Source: Prevotella sp. khp7 (GTDB taxonomy: Bacteria > Bacteroidota > Bacteroidia > Bacteroidales > Bacteroidaceae). Taken from it: a DNA stretch of 64,000 nt. Made by a program: the position numbers and the translations under genes. The notes under the pieces were generated by a model. That model saw nothing but the letters and a program-made list of their open reading frames with translations. It had not been told where the DNA came from and ran no database searches. How positions within the stretch are numbered: position 1 is the stretch's first letter; each line of letters opens with the position of its first letter. The DNA lies in assembly GCF_900109055.1 (NCBI RefSeq), contig NZ_FOIV01000003.1:310001-374000 (forward strand). The letters are read 5' to 3'. Shown one piece after another: positions 9,101-15,875 of the stretch.

Positions 9101-9207
9101 CGATAGAAACTGGCATCGGTGCCCCATGCCAATGTGCGGAGTTCATCGGTGTAAATACGGTCAGAAGGCATAAATCCTCTGAGGTCTGATAAAAACTGAC
9201 TGATCAT
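6154..9207 (-). CDS. FAD-binding and Fe-S-binding oxidoreductase (D-lactate dehydrogenase / GlcD-GlpC-type fusion)
   Basis: A 1017-residue fusion. The N-terminal half is a PCMH-type FAD domain (VVIRSDGEEEIAKIV, then FRAAGTSLSGQS at about 68-79, GSAMVGGIVINNASGMNCG) followed by the FAD-oxidase C-terminal domain (HGTGRNMAPFVRYEWG). The C-terminal part is a ferredoxin domain with CIECGFCEVNCMSCG and CATDGLCSTSCP, then two CCG domains (CCGQIWES and GCCGFAGDRG) as in GlpC and heterodisulfide reductase subunit B. Such fusions oxidise 2-hydroxyacids such as D-lactate or D-2-hydroxyglutarate and pass electrons to the quinone pool. Divergence from a lactate permease favours D-lactate. The same window encodes menaquinone synthesis, the likely acceptor. 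Confidence 0.88.
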   Translation of the reverse strand: MISQFLSDLRGFMPSDRIYTDELRTLAWGTDASFYRQIPKVVIRSDGEEEIAKIVKTCKKHNLPYTFRAAGTSLSGQSCTDSVLIVAGKHWEGFSLSPDGESIRLQPGIVGAKVNEILKPYGRVFPPDPASIGSAMVGGIVINNASGMNCGVHANSDRMLLSARVILTDGTILDTGDAQSREAFRQSHPDFLKKIEDLRDKVRADKELADRISKKYSIKNVTGLNLRPLIAYDDPFDIIAHSMVGSEGTLAFLSEVTMKTLSDYKYKASAMVYFLTMKESCEAVVAMKKLKAGDEDVKMSAEQLMVKSAEMLDYMSLSSVDDPVFLQYKKDVDAGKIEGVEPGDYHNLTAILTETKGITHEQLLEKIGKIKECLGQFRLYIPADFTEDPAIYGKYWAIRSGIFPSVGGTRPVGTSCLIEDVAFPIESLPEATVKLQKLIADHGYNDACIYGHAFEGNYHFILNQSFADEHEVARYAEMMRDVAKLVVEGYDGSLKAEHGTGRNMAPFVRYEWGEKAYEVMKELKAIFDPEGLLNQGVIFNDDPDCFIKCLKPLPVLDYDFDKVPDGGHYLMDPKLSTSKETIEQVKRANKCIECGFCEVNCMSCGLTLSSRMRIAVQREIRELEATGRDPQRAATLRKQYKYYGDQTCATDGLCSTSCPMKINTGELTHLIRQMDMLNNPVGYQIGEFAANHMAGIKSGLRVVLDVAHAAHVTLGPTLMTTICRTMNKMGLPLWTTAMPRKKRQPKKSDLTQFIIEKSVPQHEKEHSDLKVVYFPSCINQTMGLAKEAPVKHALVDEVIQLMAKAGYEVIFPEGMERMCCGQIWESKGMLDIADRKSAELEAALWKASEHGKYPVLCAQSPCLHRMRKVMMKAANEREQARAKLKLYEPAEFIMTYLVDRLDFHPIDKPVALHLTCSTRQMGVDKDMVALAKLCSSNVFLPEGVGCCGFAGDRGFTFPEMNSYALRKLRPQIEKNKIEVGYSNSRTCEIGLETNTGIPYMSIIYLVNQCTTPKKSET

Positions 9208-9248
9208 AGGCCGTTATAGGTATTTGTTAGTTGTGTATTACTATGGGG

Positions 9249-9256
9249 CAAATATA
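9249..9256 (-). promoter_or_regulatory. Probable -7 box for the FAD/Fe-S oxidoreductase
   Basis: Plus-strand CAAATATA reads TATATTTG on the minus strand, 42 bases upstream of the start codon. Confidence 0.55.
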
Positions 9257-9352
9257 CAAAAAGAAGCGTAAAATGAGAAGTGAAAGATGAAAAGATTCTC
9301 TTCATTTTCGTTTTTTTCACTAAAAGAATCCCTGAATGTCGGATAATTATCG

Positions 9353-9360
9353 TATATTTG
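9353..9360 (+). promoter_or_regulatory. Probable -7 box for the lactate permease
   Basis: TATATTTG, an exact consensus match, 66 bases upstream of the permease ATG. It is about 100 bases from the divergent -7 box, so one regulator could control both directions. Confidence 0.55.
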
Positions 9361-9426
9361 TCCGCAGAAATCCAACAACTTCGAAACAATTCTATATAAT
9401 AATAACAATCAAATTACTAAAGACCT

Positions 9427-11031
9427 ATGACAGCATTAGTATCTGTTATTCCTATTCTGTTGCTCATTGTCCTCATGATGGGCTTCAAGGTGTCTGGTTA
9501 CAAGAGTGCTATTGTCACGCTTGTTGTAACGATTCTTCTGGCCCTGTTTGCTGTTCCGGCCATGGGCATCATGCCTGAGAAGTATGCTGGTCTCTCTGTC
9601 TATGGCATCACCCTGTGGTCGGTGGTTGAGGGGCTTCTTAAGGCTTGTTTTCCCATTATTCTGATCATCATCTGTGCCATCTTCAGCTACAACATCCTTT
9701 GCGAGACCAAGGAGATAGAGACCATCAAGGCGCAGTTCATCCAGATGACCTCCGACAAAGGTCTGCTGGTTCTGCTTCTGACTTGGGGTCTTGGTGGTGT
9801 GCTTGAGGGTATGGCAGGTTTCGGCACTGCGGTTGCCATTCCTGCAGCCATCCTGATAGGCCTTGGCTTCAGGCCGATGTTCTCGGCTGTCATCTGTCTG
9901 GTTGCCAATACCGTTGCCGTTGGCTTCGGTGCCGTAGGTCTTCCTGCCACCACATTGGCCAATCAGGTAGCTGCTAGTGGCGTCGCTACGCCTGAGGAAC
10001 TCTGCGAGGTGGCCACCTTTATTATATTACAGCTGTCGCTGATGTTCTTCATCACTCCGTTCCTCATCCTCATGATGACCGATCGGACTAAGGTGCTGAA
10101 GAATCTCTCCATAGCCCTGTTTGTCGGTGCCTTCTCTATTGTGGTGCAGTTCTGCTGTGCCCATTGGATTGGTCCTGAGACTCCCGCCATTCTTGGCTCT
10201 GTAGCAGCTATCATCGCCATGCTTATCTATAACAAGCTGTTCATCCGCGAAGAGAATCCTGCCGACGAGGTGAAGGTTGATAAGAAGAAGTTTGGCGTTG
10301 GCAAGACGCTTAAGGCTTGGAGTGTCTACGGTCTTATCATTTTCTTCATCCTGATATCTTCGAAGATCGTGCCTCCCGTCAACGAACTGCTTGGAAGCAC
10401 CCTCGTCTCTAAGTTCGACCTGCCTGTTATTGGCAACACCTTTAAGTTCGGCTGGTTGTCTAATGCGGGATTGATGATATTCCTCGGTGCCGTGATTGGA
10501 GGCTTGATTCAGGGCATGAGCTTTGGCAGTCTGATGAAGCTGCTGGCCAAGACCACGCTTAATCTTCAGAAGACGGTTGTCACCATCTGCTGTTTGGTGG
10601 CTATGGCCATGCTGATGAATAATACGGGTATGACAAATGATATTGCCAAGGGCCTTGTGTTGCTCACAGGAGCTGCTTTCCCGTTCTTTGCTCCTCTCAT
10701 CGGTTCTATCGGTACCTTCGTTACGGGCAGTGCCACCAATGCCAACATCCTGTTTGGTAAGCTCCAGGCCACCGCAGCCAGCGACCTCGGATTGGTTAAC
10801 CAGGGTACGTTCTTTGGTGTGACAGGTAACGAGACCAACTGGCTGGCTGCCGCCAACTGTGCCGGTTCTGAGGGCGGTAAACTGCTCTCGCCCCAGTCGA
10901 TAGCCATCGCCACGGCAGCCTGTGACATGGAGGGCCAGGATGGTGATATCATGCGTAAGACCATGCCTTTCGCCATCTTCTGGATTCTGATGAACGGCCT
11001 CATGGTCTTCCTCGGCCTGCATGTTATCTGA
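9427..11031 (+). CDS. lctP: L-lactate permease (LctP family)
   Basis: A 534-residue integral membrane protein with about 13 hydrophobic segments, beginning directly with one (ALVSVIPILLLIVLMMG). Family-typical stretches include GGVLEGMAGFGTAVAIPAA, SVIC/NTVAVGFGAVGLP and, near the C-terminus, FVTGSATNANILFGKLQ and AANCAGSEGGKLLSPQSIA. LctP carriers import lactate and glycolate with protons. Divergent from the FAD/Fe-S oxidoreductase, it would supply that enzyme's substrate, giving a two-gene lactate uptake and oxidation module. The start is set by the conserved first membrane helix. Confidence 0.93.
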   Translation: MTALVSVIPILLLIVLMMGFKVSGYKSAIVTLVVTILLALFAVPAMGIMPEKYAGLSVYGITLWSVVEGLLKACFPIILIIICAIFSYNILCETKEIETIKAQFIQMTSDKGLLVLLLTWGLGGVLEGMAGFGTAVAIPAAILIGLGFRPMFSAVICLVANTVAVGFGAVGLPATTLANQVAASGVATPEELCEVATFIILQLSLMFFITPFLILMMTDRTKVLKNLSIALFVGAFSIVVQFCCAHWIGPETPAILGSVAAIIAMLIYNKLFIREENPADEVKVDKKKFGVGKTLKAWSVYGLIIFFILISSKIVPPVNELLGSTLVSKFDLPVIGNTFKFGWLSNAGLMIFLGAVIGGLIQGMSFGSLMKLLAKTTLNLQKTVVTICCLVAMAMLMNNTGMTNDIAKGLVLLTGAAFPFFAPLIGSIGTFVTGSATNANILFGKLQATAASDLGLVNQGTFFGVTGNETNWLAAANCAGSEGGKLLSPQSIAIATAACDMEGQDGDIMRKTMPFAIFWILMNGLMVFLGLHVI

Positions 11032-11087
11032 GTTGCGGTCTTATGGACTACCTTAACATGAATTAAGAATAAGCAACTTCCTGTTTC

Positions 11088-11118
11088 TTGACTGGTATTG
11101 TTTTTTGTGCTACCTTTG
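11088..11118 (+). promoter_or_regulatory. Promoter of the XRE/zinc-ribbon gene
   Basis: TTG at 11088-11090 and TACCTTTG at 11111-11118 are 20 bases apart. The box lies downstream of an in-frame upstream start codon at 11098, which rules that start out and supports ATG at 11146. Confidence 0.75.
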
Positions 11119-11145
11119 CACCGTCAAATCAATATAAACTTTCAT

Positions 11146-11589
11146 ATGGAGACAAAAGATGTAATAAGAAGCATTCGAGAGAAAAACAACCTGACGCAAG
11201 AGCAGTTAGCTGAACGGATTTATGTAAGCCGTCAAGCCGTAAGTAGATGGGAGAATGGGGAGACTCTGCCAGACACAGAACAGTTGAAGACATTATCAAG
11301 AGAGTTTGGCATATCAATCAATACGCTACTCGGCTCACCCCAGACTCTGTACTGCCAATGTTGTGGAATGCCGTTGTCGGACGACGCAGTGATTAGCCGT
11401 GAGGTGGATGGTAGTTTCAACGAGGACTATTGTAAATGGTGTTATGCTGATGGTAGTTTCACATACAAGGACAAAGATTCCTTGCTCGACTTCCTCGTAA
11501 GTCACATGCCCAACCCCAATAATGAGTCTGTGGCAGAACGTCGTAAACTTTACGACTCCCATCTGTCGATGCTCAAGCATTGGCGATAG
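11146..11589 (+). CDS. XRE-type HTH protein with C-terminal zinc-ribbon domain
   Basis: A 147-residue protein from the ATG at 11146. Residues about 4-58 form an XRE helix-turn-helix (IRSIREKNNLTQEQLAERIY, then SRQAVSRWENGETLPD). After LLGSPQ comes a four-cysteine module, CQCCGMPLSDD (about 65) and CKWCYADGSF (about 91), matching the putative zinc-ribbon domain PF12674 (family assignment from memory). Such fusions are thought to be DNA-binding sensors; the target is unknown. It stands alone between its own promoter and a terminator shared with glmM. The frame extends upstream to 11098 but those codons lie upstream of the likely transcription start. Confidence 0.82.
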   Translation: METKDVIRSIREKNNLTQEQLAERIYVSRQAVSRWENGETLPDTEQLKTLSREFGISINTLLGSPQTLYCQCCGMPLSDDAVISREVDGSFNEDYCKWCYADGSFTYKDKDSLLDFLVSHMPNPNNESVAERRKLYDSHLSMLKHWR

Positions 11590-11606
11590 TATAGTCGTAT
11601 GATTAT

Positions 11607-11637
11607 AAAGGCGGGCCGTTTGGCTCGCCTTTTGTTT
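11607..11637. terminator. Bidirectional terminator between the zinc-ribbon gene and glmM
   Basis: Eleven-base arms (AAAGGCGGGCC 11607-11617 / GGCTCGCCTTT 11622-11632, one G-T pair) around a GTTT loop, followed by a T-rich tail. Confidence 0.8.
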
Positions 11638-11650
11638 TCAACTATGTGAT

Positions 11651-13060
11651 TTATTGCATATCGTAGACCACTTGCATGAGCTGTTTGCCGAGGTCGTCGG
11701 CCTTCTCCATGCTCTGGGCCTCGCTGTAGACACGGATAATCGGTTCAGTGTTCGACTTGCGCAGATGTACCCAACGGTCGGGGAAGTCGATCTTCACACC
11801 GTCGATATCGTTCACCTGAGCAGAGTTGTCTTTTGCAAACATCTCCTTCACCTTTACAAGAATAGCGTCGACATCGGTCTCAGGGGTGAGGTCGATACGG
11901 TTCTTGGCAATCTGGTAGTTGGGGAAGGTGGCGCGCAACTCAGATACGGTGCAGCCCTTCTGAGCCAGTGACGAGAGGAACAGGGCGATACCTACCAGGG
12001 CGTCGCGACCATAGTGGCTCTCAGGATAGATGACACCGCCATTGCCTTCGCCGCCAATCACAGCGCCTACTTCTTTCATCTTCGTGGTCACGTTCACTTC
12101 GCCTACAGCAGCAGCGGTGTATTGTCCGCCATGCTTCTCGGTAACGTCGCGCAGGGCACGGGTCGAAGAGAGGTTTGACACGGTGTTCCCTTTGGTGTGG
12201 CTGAGTACATAGTCGGCCACGCTTACAAGTGTATATTCCTCTCCGAACATGGTGCCGTCTTCACATATAAAGGCCAGACGGTCTACGTCGGGGTCTACAA
12301 CGATACCAAGGTCGAAGCCGCCCTTCTTCATCTTGTCCATAATGCCCTGGAGGTTCTTCTCCAGTGGCTCCGGGTTGTGGGCGAAGTCGCCAGTGCATTC
12401 GCCGTTCAGGATCTCGAACGCTACGCCCAGCTGCTTGAACAACTCGGGCAGGATGATGCCACCGACGGAATTGATGGTGTCTGCGCAGACACGGAACTTA
12501 CGCGCCTTGATGGCTTCGACATCAACCAGCTTCAGCTGAAGCACTGCGTCAATATGACGCTGGTTGAAGGTGTCATCGATGGTGCAAGAGCCCAACTTGT
12601 CGACTTCTGCGTAGTTGAAGTTCTCTTCCTCAGCCATGCGGAGTACCTCGGCGCCATCGGCTGCTGTGAGAAACTCACCTTCGCTATTAAGCAGCTTCAG
12701 GGCGTTCCACTGGCGGGGATTATGTGAGGCTGTGATGATGATGCCGCCGTCGGCACCTGACATGCGTACTGCCAGTTCGGTAGTCGGGGTGGTAGCATAG
12801 CCGATGTCAATCACATCGTAGCCCATGCCCATCAATGTGCCGACAACAACGTTGCGAACCATCAGGCCTGAGATGCGGCCATCGCGACCCACTACGATCA
12901 GTGGCTTACGGCCACTGACGTCACCTCCTTTATTTCTCTGGCCGCCGATAAACTGAGCGTAGGCGGTGGTAAACTTAACGATATCTAATGGATTCAGCGT
13001 GTCACCAGTCTGTCCGCCGATAGTACCGCGGATGCCGGAAATGGATTTGATCAATGTCAT
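11651..13060 (-). CDS. glmM: Phosphoglucosamine mutase (phosphohexomutase family)
   Basis: A 469-residue alpha-D-phosphohexomutase. The active-site serine loop TASHNPRQWNALK (about 102-114), the metal-binding loop DPDVDRLAF (about 245-253), the sugar-binding loop GGEGNGGVIYP and the C-terminal phosphate loop RKSNTEPIIRVYSE are all present. In Bacteroidota this form is normally assigned as GlmM, which converts glucosamine-6-phosphate to glucosamine-1-phosphate for UDP-GlcNAc and cell-wall synthesis; a phosphomannomutase activity cannot be excluded by motif. It is the second gene of an operon after a DUF4827 lipoprotein (22-base gap). Confidence 0.88.
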   Translation of the reverse strand: MTLIKSISGIRGTIGGQTGDTLNPLDIVKFTTAYAQFIGGQRNKGGDVSGRKPLIVVGRDGRISGLMVRNVVVGTLMGMGYDVIDIGYATTPTTELAVRMSGADGGIIITASHNPRQWNALKLLNSEGEFLTAADGAEVLRMAEEENFNYAEVDKLGSCTIDDTFNQRHIDAVLQLKLVDVEAIKARKFRVCADTINSVGGIILPELFKQLGVAFEILNGECTGDFAHNPEPLEKNLQGIMDKMKKGGFDLGIVVDPDVDRLAFICEDGTMFGEEYTLVSVADYVLSHTKGNTVSNLSSTRALRDVTEKHGGQYTAAAVGEVNVTTKMKEVGAVIGGEGNGGVIYPESHYGRDALVGIALFLSSLAQKGCTVSELRATFPNYQIAKNRIDLTPETDVDAILVKVKEMFAKDNSAQVNDIDGVKIDFPDRWVHLRKSNTEPIIRVYSEAQSMEKADDLGKQLMQVVYDMQ

Positions 13061-13082
13061 GTTGATGAATATAATTTGTGAT

Positions 13083-13727
13083 TTATGATTCGCGCTGGAA
13101 TGTAATGACGTAATAATAGGGTATTACATTGCTCGAAGCGTTGGCATGCCCCTGAGAATGAGGAACGATGAGCCTTATCTTGGCATACTCCTCGTCGGCA
13201 CTCTGCGGACGCCCGACCTTGATATAGGGCAGGGCCACGAGCCAGCCGGCGGGAACGGTAGCGCCGTAGATGGAATACATCATACCGCTGGTGAAGCTGG
13301 CGGTATAGGAACCGCTGGTGCGTGAGATCTTCATAATGTCGGGAATAGCTGTCAGGTTCTTCCCGTAGTAGGTGAGGTTGTTTCTGTTATTACAGAGACT
13401 TAACGTGTCGTTCATGATGTCAAACTCTTCGAAACGGCACACCAGATTGGTGTTCTCACCGTCTTCAAGTTTCGTGCCGCAACCCTCGCGCACAATCTGC
13501 ATATAGACACCGGTCTTGTCGAGCTTGACGAACTCGTTGCGGCTGAGATTGGTGGTATGCCCCTGCTGATTGAACGCGTCTTCAGAGATGACTACGATAG
13601 ATGAGTCGGCAATGAACTTGGCAACGGCATTGCGCTCCTTTTCTTTCTTGTCGCCGTAGGTCTCGTAGTCGTTACAACTGGCGAGAACGGCAGAGAAGGC
13701 TATCAATATGAATAACAGTTTCTTCAT
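13083..13727 (-). CDS. DUF4827-type lipoprotein
   Basis: A 214-residue lipoprotein (signal MKKLLFILIAFSAVLASC, lipobox VLASC). The body resembles the DUF4827 family of Bacteroidota, which has a peptidyl-prolyl-isomerase (FKBP)-like layout; segments seen include ISEDAFNQQG, YMQIVREGCGTKLEDGE and VPAGWLVALPYIKVGRP. Whether it has isomerase activity is not known. It is first in an operon with glmM, with an exact -7 box upstream. The charged KKEKERN stretch after the lipidated Cys would act as a linker to the membrane. Confidence 0.75.
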   Translation of the reverse strand: MKKLLFILIAFSAVLASCNDYETYGDKKEKERNAVAKFIADSSIVVISEDAFNQQGHTTNLSRNEFVKLDKTGVYMQIVREGCGTKLEDGENTNLVCRFEEFDIMNDTLSLCNNRNNLTYYGKNLTAIPDIMKISRTSGSYTASFTSGMMYSIYGATVPAGWLVALPYIKVGRPQSADEEYAKIRLIVPHSQGHANASSNVIPYYYVITFQRES

Positions 13728-13751
13728 CTTCTTATACTATGAATTGCGGTG

Positions 13752-13759
13752 CAAATATA
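13752..13759 (-). promoter_or_regulatory. -7 box for the DUF4827-glmM operon
   Basis: Plus-strand CAAATATA reads TATATTTG on the minus strand, 25 bases upstream of the start. A TTG (plus-strand CAA 13782-13784) lies 22 bases further upstream. Confidence 0.6.
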
Positions 13760-13791
13760 CGAAAAATATTTCAAACAGCGTCAATATTTGC

Positions 13792-14826
13792 CTACTTTAA
13801 CTTGTTTTCGTAGGCTTTGAGGGCATTCTCGACGATTTCCACAGCTTCGTCGATGCTGCAGTTCAGACGTCCGCCAGAGGCGTTCAGGTGACCGCCGCCA
13901 TTGAAGAACTGCTCTGCCATCTGGTTGCATGGGAAGTCGTCGACAGAGCGCAGGCTCACCCATACAAGGTTGGGCTTGTCGGTATCTTCGCGCAGCGAGA
14001 CAGACAGCTTCAGTCCTTTGATCTGCTGGGGGATGTTTACCAGTCCCTCGGCGTCGCCCTTGATATAGTTGAACTTCTTCAGCTCTTCTCTTGTCAGGGT
14101 ATAGTAGGCCGCATGGTATTCGGGCTTGTAGACCAGTTTCTGATACATGACATAGCCCATGAGACGGATGCGGCTCTCAGAATAGTTGTGGTAGACGTTG
14201 CGGTAGATCTTGTCTTTGTTGATATGCTTGGTCAGCAGCTCACCGATGATGAAATAGATCTCCGAGCGGCTGCTGTTGTAAAGGAACCCGCCAGTGTCGG
14301 TCATCATACCGCAATAGATGGGAATGGCATAATGCTTATCGAGCTGTTCGAAGCCGCCCATCTGCCAGACGATCCGGAACACCAGTTCGCAGGTGCTGCA
14401 GGCCTCGGGCTGGGAGATGCTCAGCACGGCAGGCACGTCAGGGTCAAGGTGGTGGTCGATCAGTACCCGCTGGGCAGGCGACGATACAAGGGCCTGCTCC
14501 ATCTCGTCGACACGGCTGGGGGTGTTATAGTCGAGACAGAAAATGAGGTCGGCAATCTTGAAGAGCATGTCACATTTCTCACGGTGCTTGTCGTAGCGCA
14601 CGATCTTCTCCGTATTGGGCATCCACAACAGGAAGTCGGGATACTGGTCGGGCACGATGACGGTAGGCTCCTTGCCACGTGAGCGCAGGTACTCTGCCCA
14701 GCCTAACGAGGACCCTATGGCGTCGCCGTCGGGACTCTTGTGGCAGGTGATAATGATGTTTTGTGATGTAGAAATCAGCTGGTCCAATTGGACCAGCTGC
14801 TCTTGTGTCAAGATGTCGATATTCAC
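13792..14826 (-). CDS. nrnA: DHH-family phosphoesterase (NrnA-like oligoribonuclease / pAp phosphatase)
   Basis: A 344-residue DHH/DHHA1 protein. Motif I is ITCHKSPDGDAIGSSLG (about 26-42), the second metal site is in FCLDYNTPSR, the DHH motif is VLIDHHLDPD (about 129-138) and the C-terminal DHHA1 region holds FFNGGGHLNASGG. NrnA-type enzymes degrade nanoRNA of two to five nucleotides and dephosphorylate 3'-phosphoadenosine 5'-phosphate. It is cytoplasmic. It follows the nucleotidyltransferase gene by 18 bases on the same strand and is probably co-transcribed with it. Confidence 0.87.
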   Translation of the reverse strand: MNIDILTQEQLVQLDQLISTSQNIIITCHKSPDGDAIGSSLGWAEYLRSRGKEPTVIVPDQYPDFLLWMPNTEKIVRYDKHREKCDMLFKIADLIFCLDYNTPSRVDEMEQALVSSPAQRVLIDHHLDPDVPAVLSISQPEACSTCELVFRIVWQMGGFEQLDKHYAIPIYCGMMTDTGGFLYNSSRSEIYFIIGELLTKHINKDKIYRNVYHNYSESRIRLMGYVMYQKLVYKPEYHAAYYTLTREELKKFNYIKGDAEGLVNIPQQIKGLKLSVSLREDTDKPNLVWVSLRSVDDFPCNQMAEQFFNGGGHLNASGGRLNCSIDEAVEIVENALKAYENKLK

Positions 14827-14844
14827 TTTCTTGTCTTTTTTACT

Positions 14845-15786
14845 TTAAAAAAGCTTATTAGGATAAACGCCCTCATCTACGAGCTGCTGGATACGGGCTA
14901 CGGTAGCATCGCGGTCAGCGGCATAGGTCACGCCAAACCACTTTGAGGTGGTGTCGAGAACCTCGACGGTAGCGGTACCTTCATTGATGAGCTTATTAAC
15001 CATCAGGGGAATGAAGAACTCAGCCTTCAGATTCTCCATATTCTTCGGATCGCTGAGGAACTCCTTGAAGTATGCCTCAGAGTATTCGAAGTAGTCGGGG
15101 GTGAAACCCCACATGTTCATTGACACGGGTGTGTTGTCGGCTACTTCAACCCACTTGCCGTCCTCATCCTTATAGCGGATGGGCTCAGAGGCTGCGCCTG
15201 CGTTAGAACCGTCGGCTGCACAACGCACGATCTCCGTACGCTCGACAACGGTGGTCAGATGGCCTTTGTCGTTCTTTGAACAGATACCACGGGCCACGGT
15301 GCCGTTTTCCGACAGTGTGTTGCCTACGCGGAAACCTACCATGGCATACTGGTTGCGGGCACCCTCTGGCAGGTTGCTGAGGTACTTGCCGATAACCATG
15401 AAGGCGTCGCGGTTATAGAAGTCGTCACAGTTGATGACACAGAAAGGCTCCTTGATCACGTCCTTACCCATCAGTACGGCGTGGTTGGTGCCCCAAGGCT
15501 TCTGACGACCCTCGGGAACGCTGAATCCCTCGGGCAGGGCGTCGAGAGCCTGGAAACAGAGCTCGCAGGGAACCTGACCTTCGTACTTGGCCAGAATCTG
15601 TGTGCGGAACTGCTCCTCAAAGTCCTTGCGGATTACCCATACGATCTTGCCAAAGCCAGCCTGGATGGCGTCGTAGATACTGTAGTCCATGATGGTTTCG
15701 CCGTTAGGTCCCAGACCGTCGAGCTGTTTCAGACCGCCGTAGCGGCTTCCCATACCTGCTGCAAGCAGAAATAGAGTTGGTTTCAT
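14845..15786 (-). CDS. Sugar-nucleotidyltransferase family protein
   Basis: A 313-residue NTP-transferase of the glycosyltransferase-A fold. The N-terminal nucleotide-binding signature reads LFLLAAGMGSRYGGLKQLD (about 5-23); the usual GxGxRLxxxTxxxxKxL pattern is modified to GMGSRYGGLKQL. The metal/nucleotide aspartate is in VINCDDFYNRDAF. The protein is commonly found in Bacteroidota but its sugar and nucleotide are not established; a UTP- or GTP-dependent pyrophosphorylase acting on a hexose-1-phosphate is the general expectation. It is upstream of the nrnA-like gene and behind its own promoter. Confidence 0.75.
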   Translation of the reverse strand: MKPTLFLLAAGMGSRYGGLKQLDGLGPNGETIMDYSIYDAIQAGFGKIVWVIRKDFEEQFRTQILAKYEGQVPCELCFQALDALPEGFSVPEGRQKPWGTNHAVLMGKDVIKEPFCVINCDDFYNRDAFMVIGKYLSNLPEGARNQYAMVGFRVGNTLSENGTVARGICSKNDKGHLTTVVERTEIVRCAADGSNAGAASEPIRYKDEDGKWVEVADNTPVSMNMWGFTPDYFEYSEAYFKEFLSDPKNMENLKAEFFIPLMVNKLINEGTATVEVLDTTSKWFGVTYAADRDATVARIQQLVDEGVYPNKLF

Positions 15787-15823
15787 AAGTTAAATTTATA
15801 TTAGAGTTTGAATAAACAGAGTG

Positions 15824-15831
15824 CAAAGGTA
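15824..15831 (-). promoter_or_regulatory. -7 box for the nucleotidyltransferase-nrnA operon
   Basis: Plus-strand CAAAGGTA reads TACCTTTG on the minus strand, 38 bases upstream of the start codon. Confidence 0.65.
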
Positions 15832-15875
15832 CTAAAAAGTTTTTGATTAAGCGGCGTATTAACGCGCCTTAACAA

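Noticed and set aside
10027..11022. A 331-codon leftward frame antisense to the lactate permease
   Set aside because: His/Gln-rich shadow of the membrane-protein codons; no domain or promoter.
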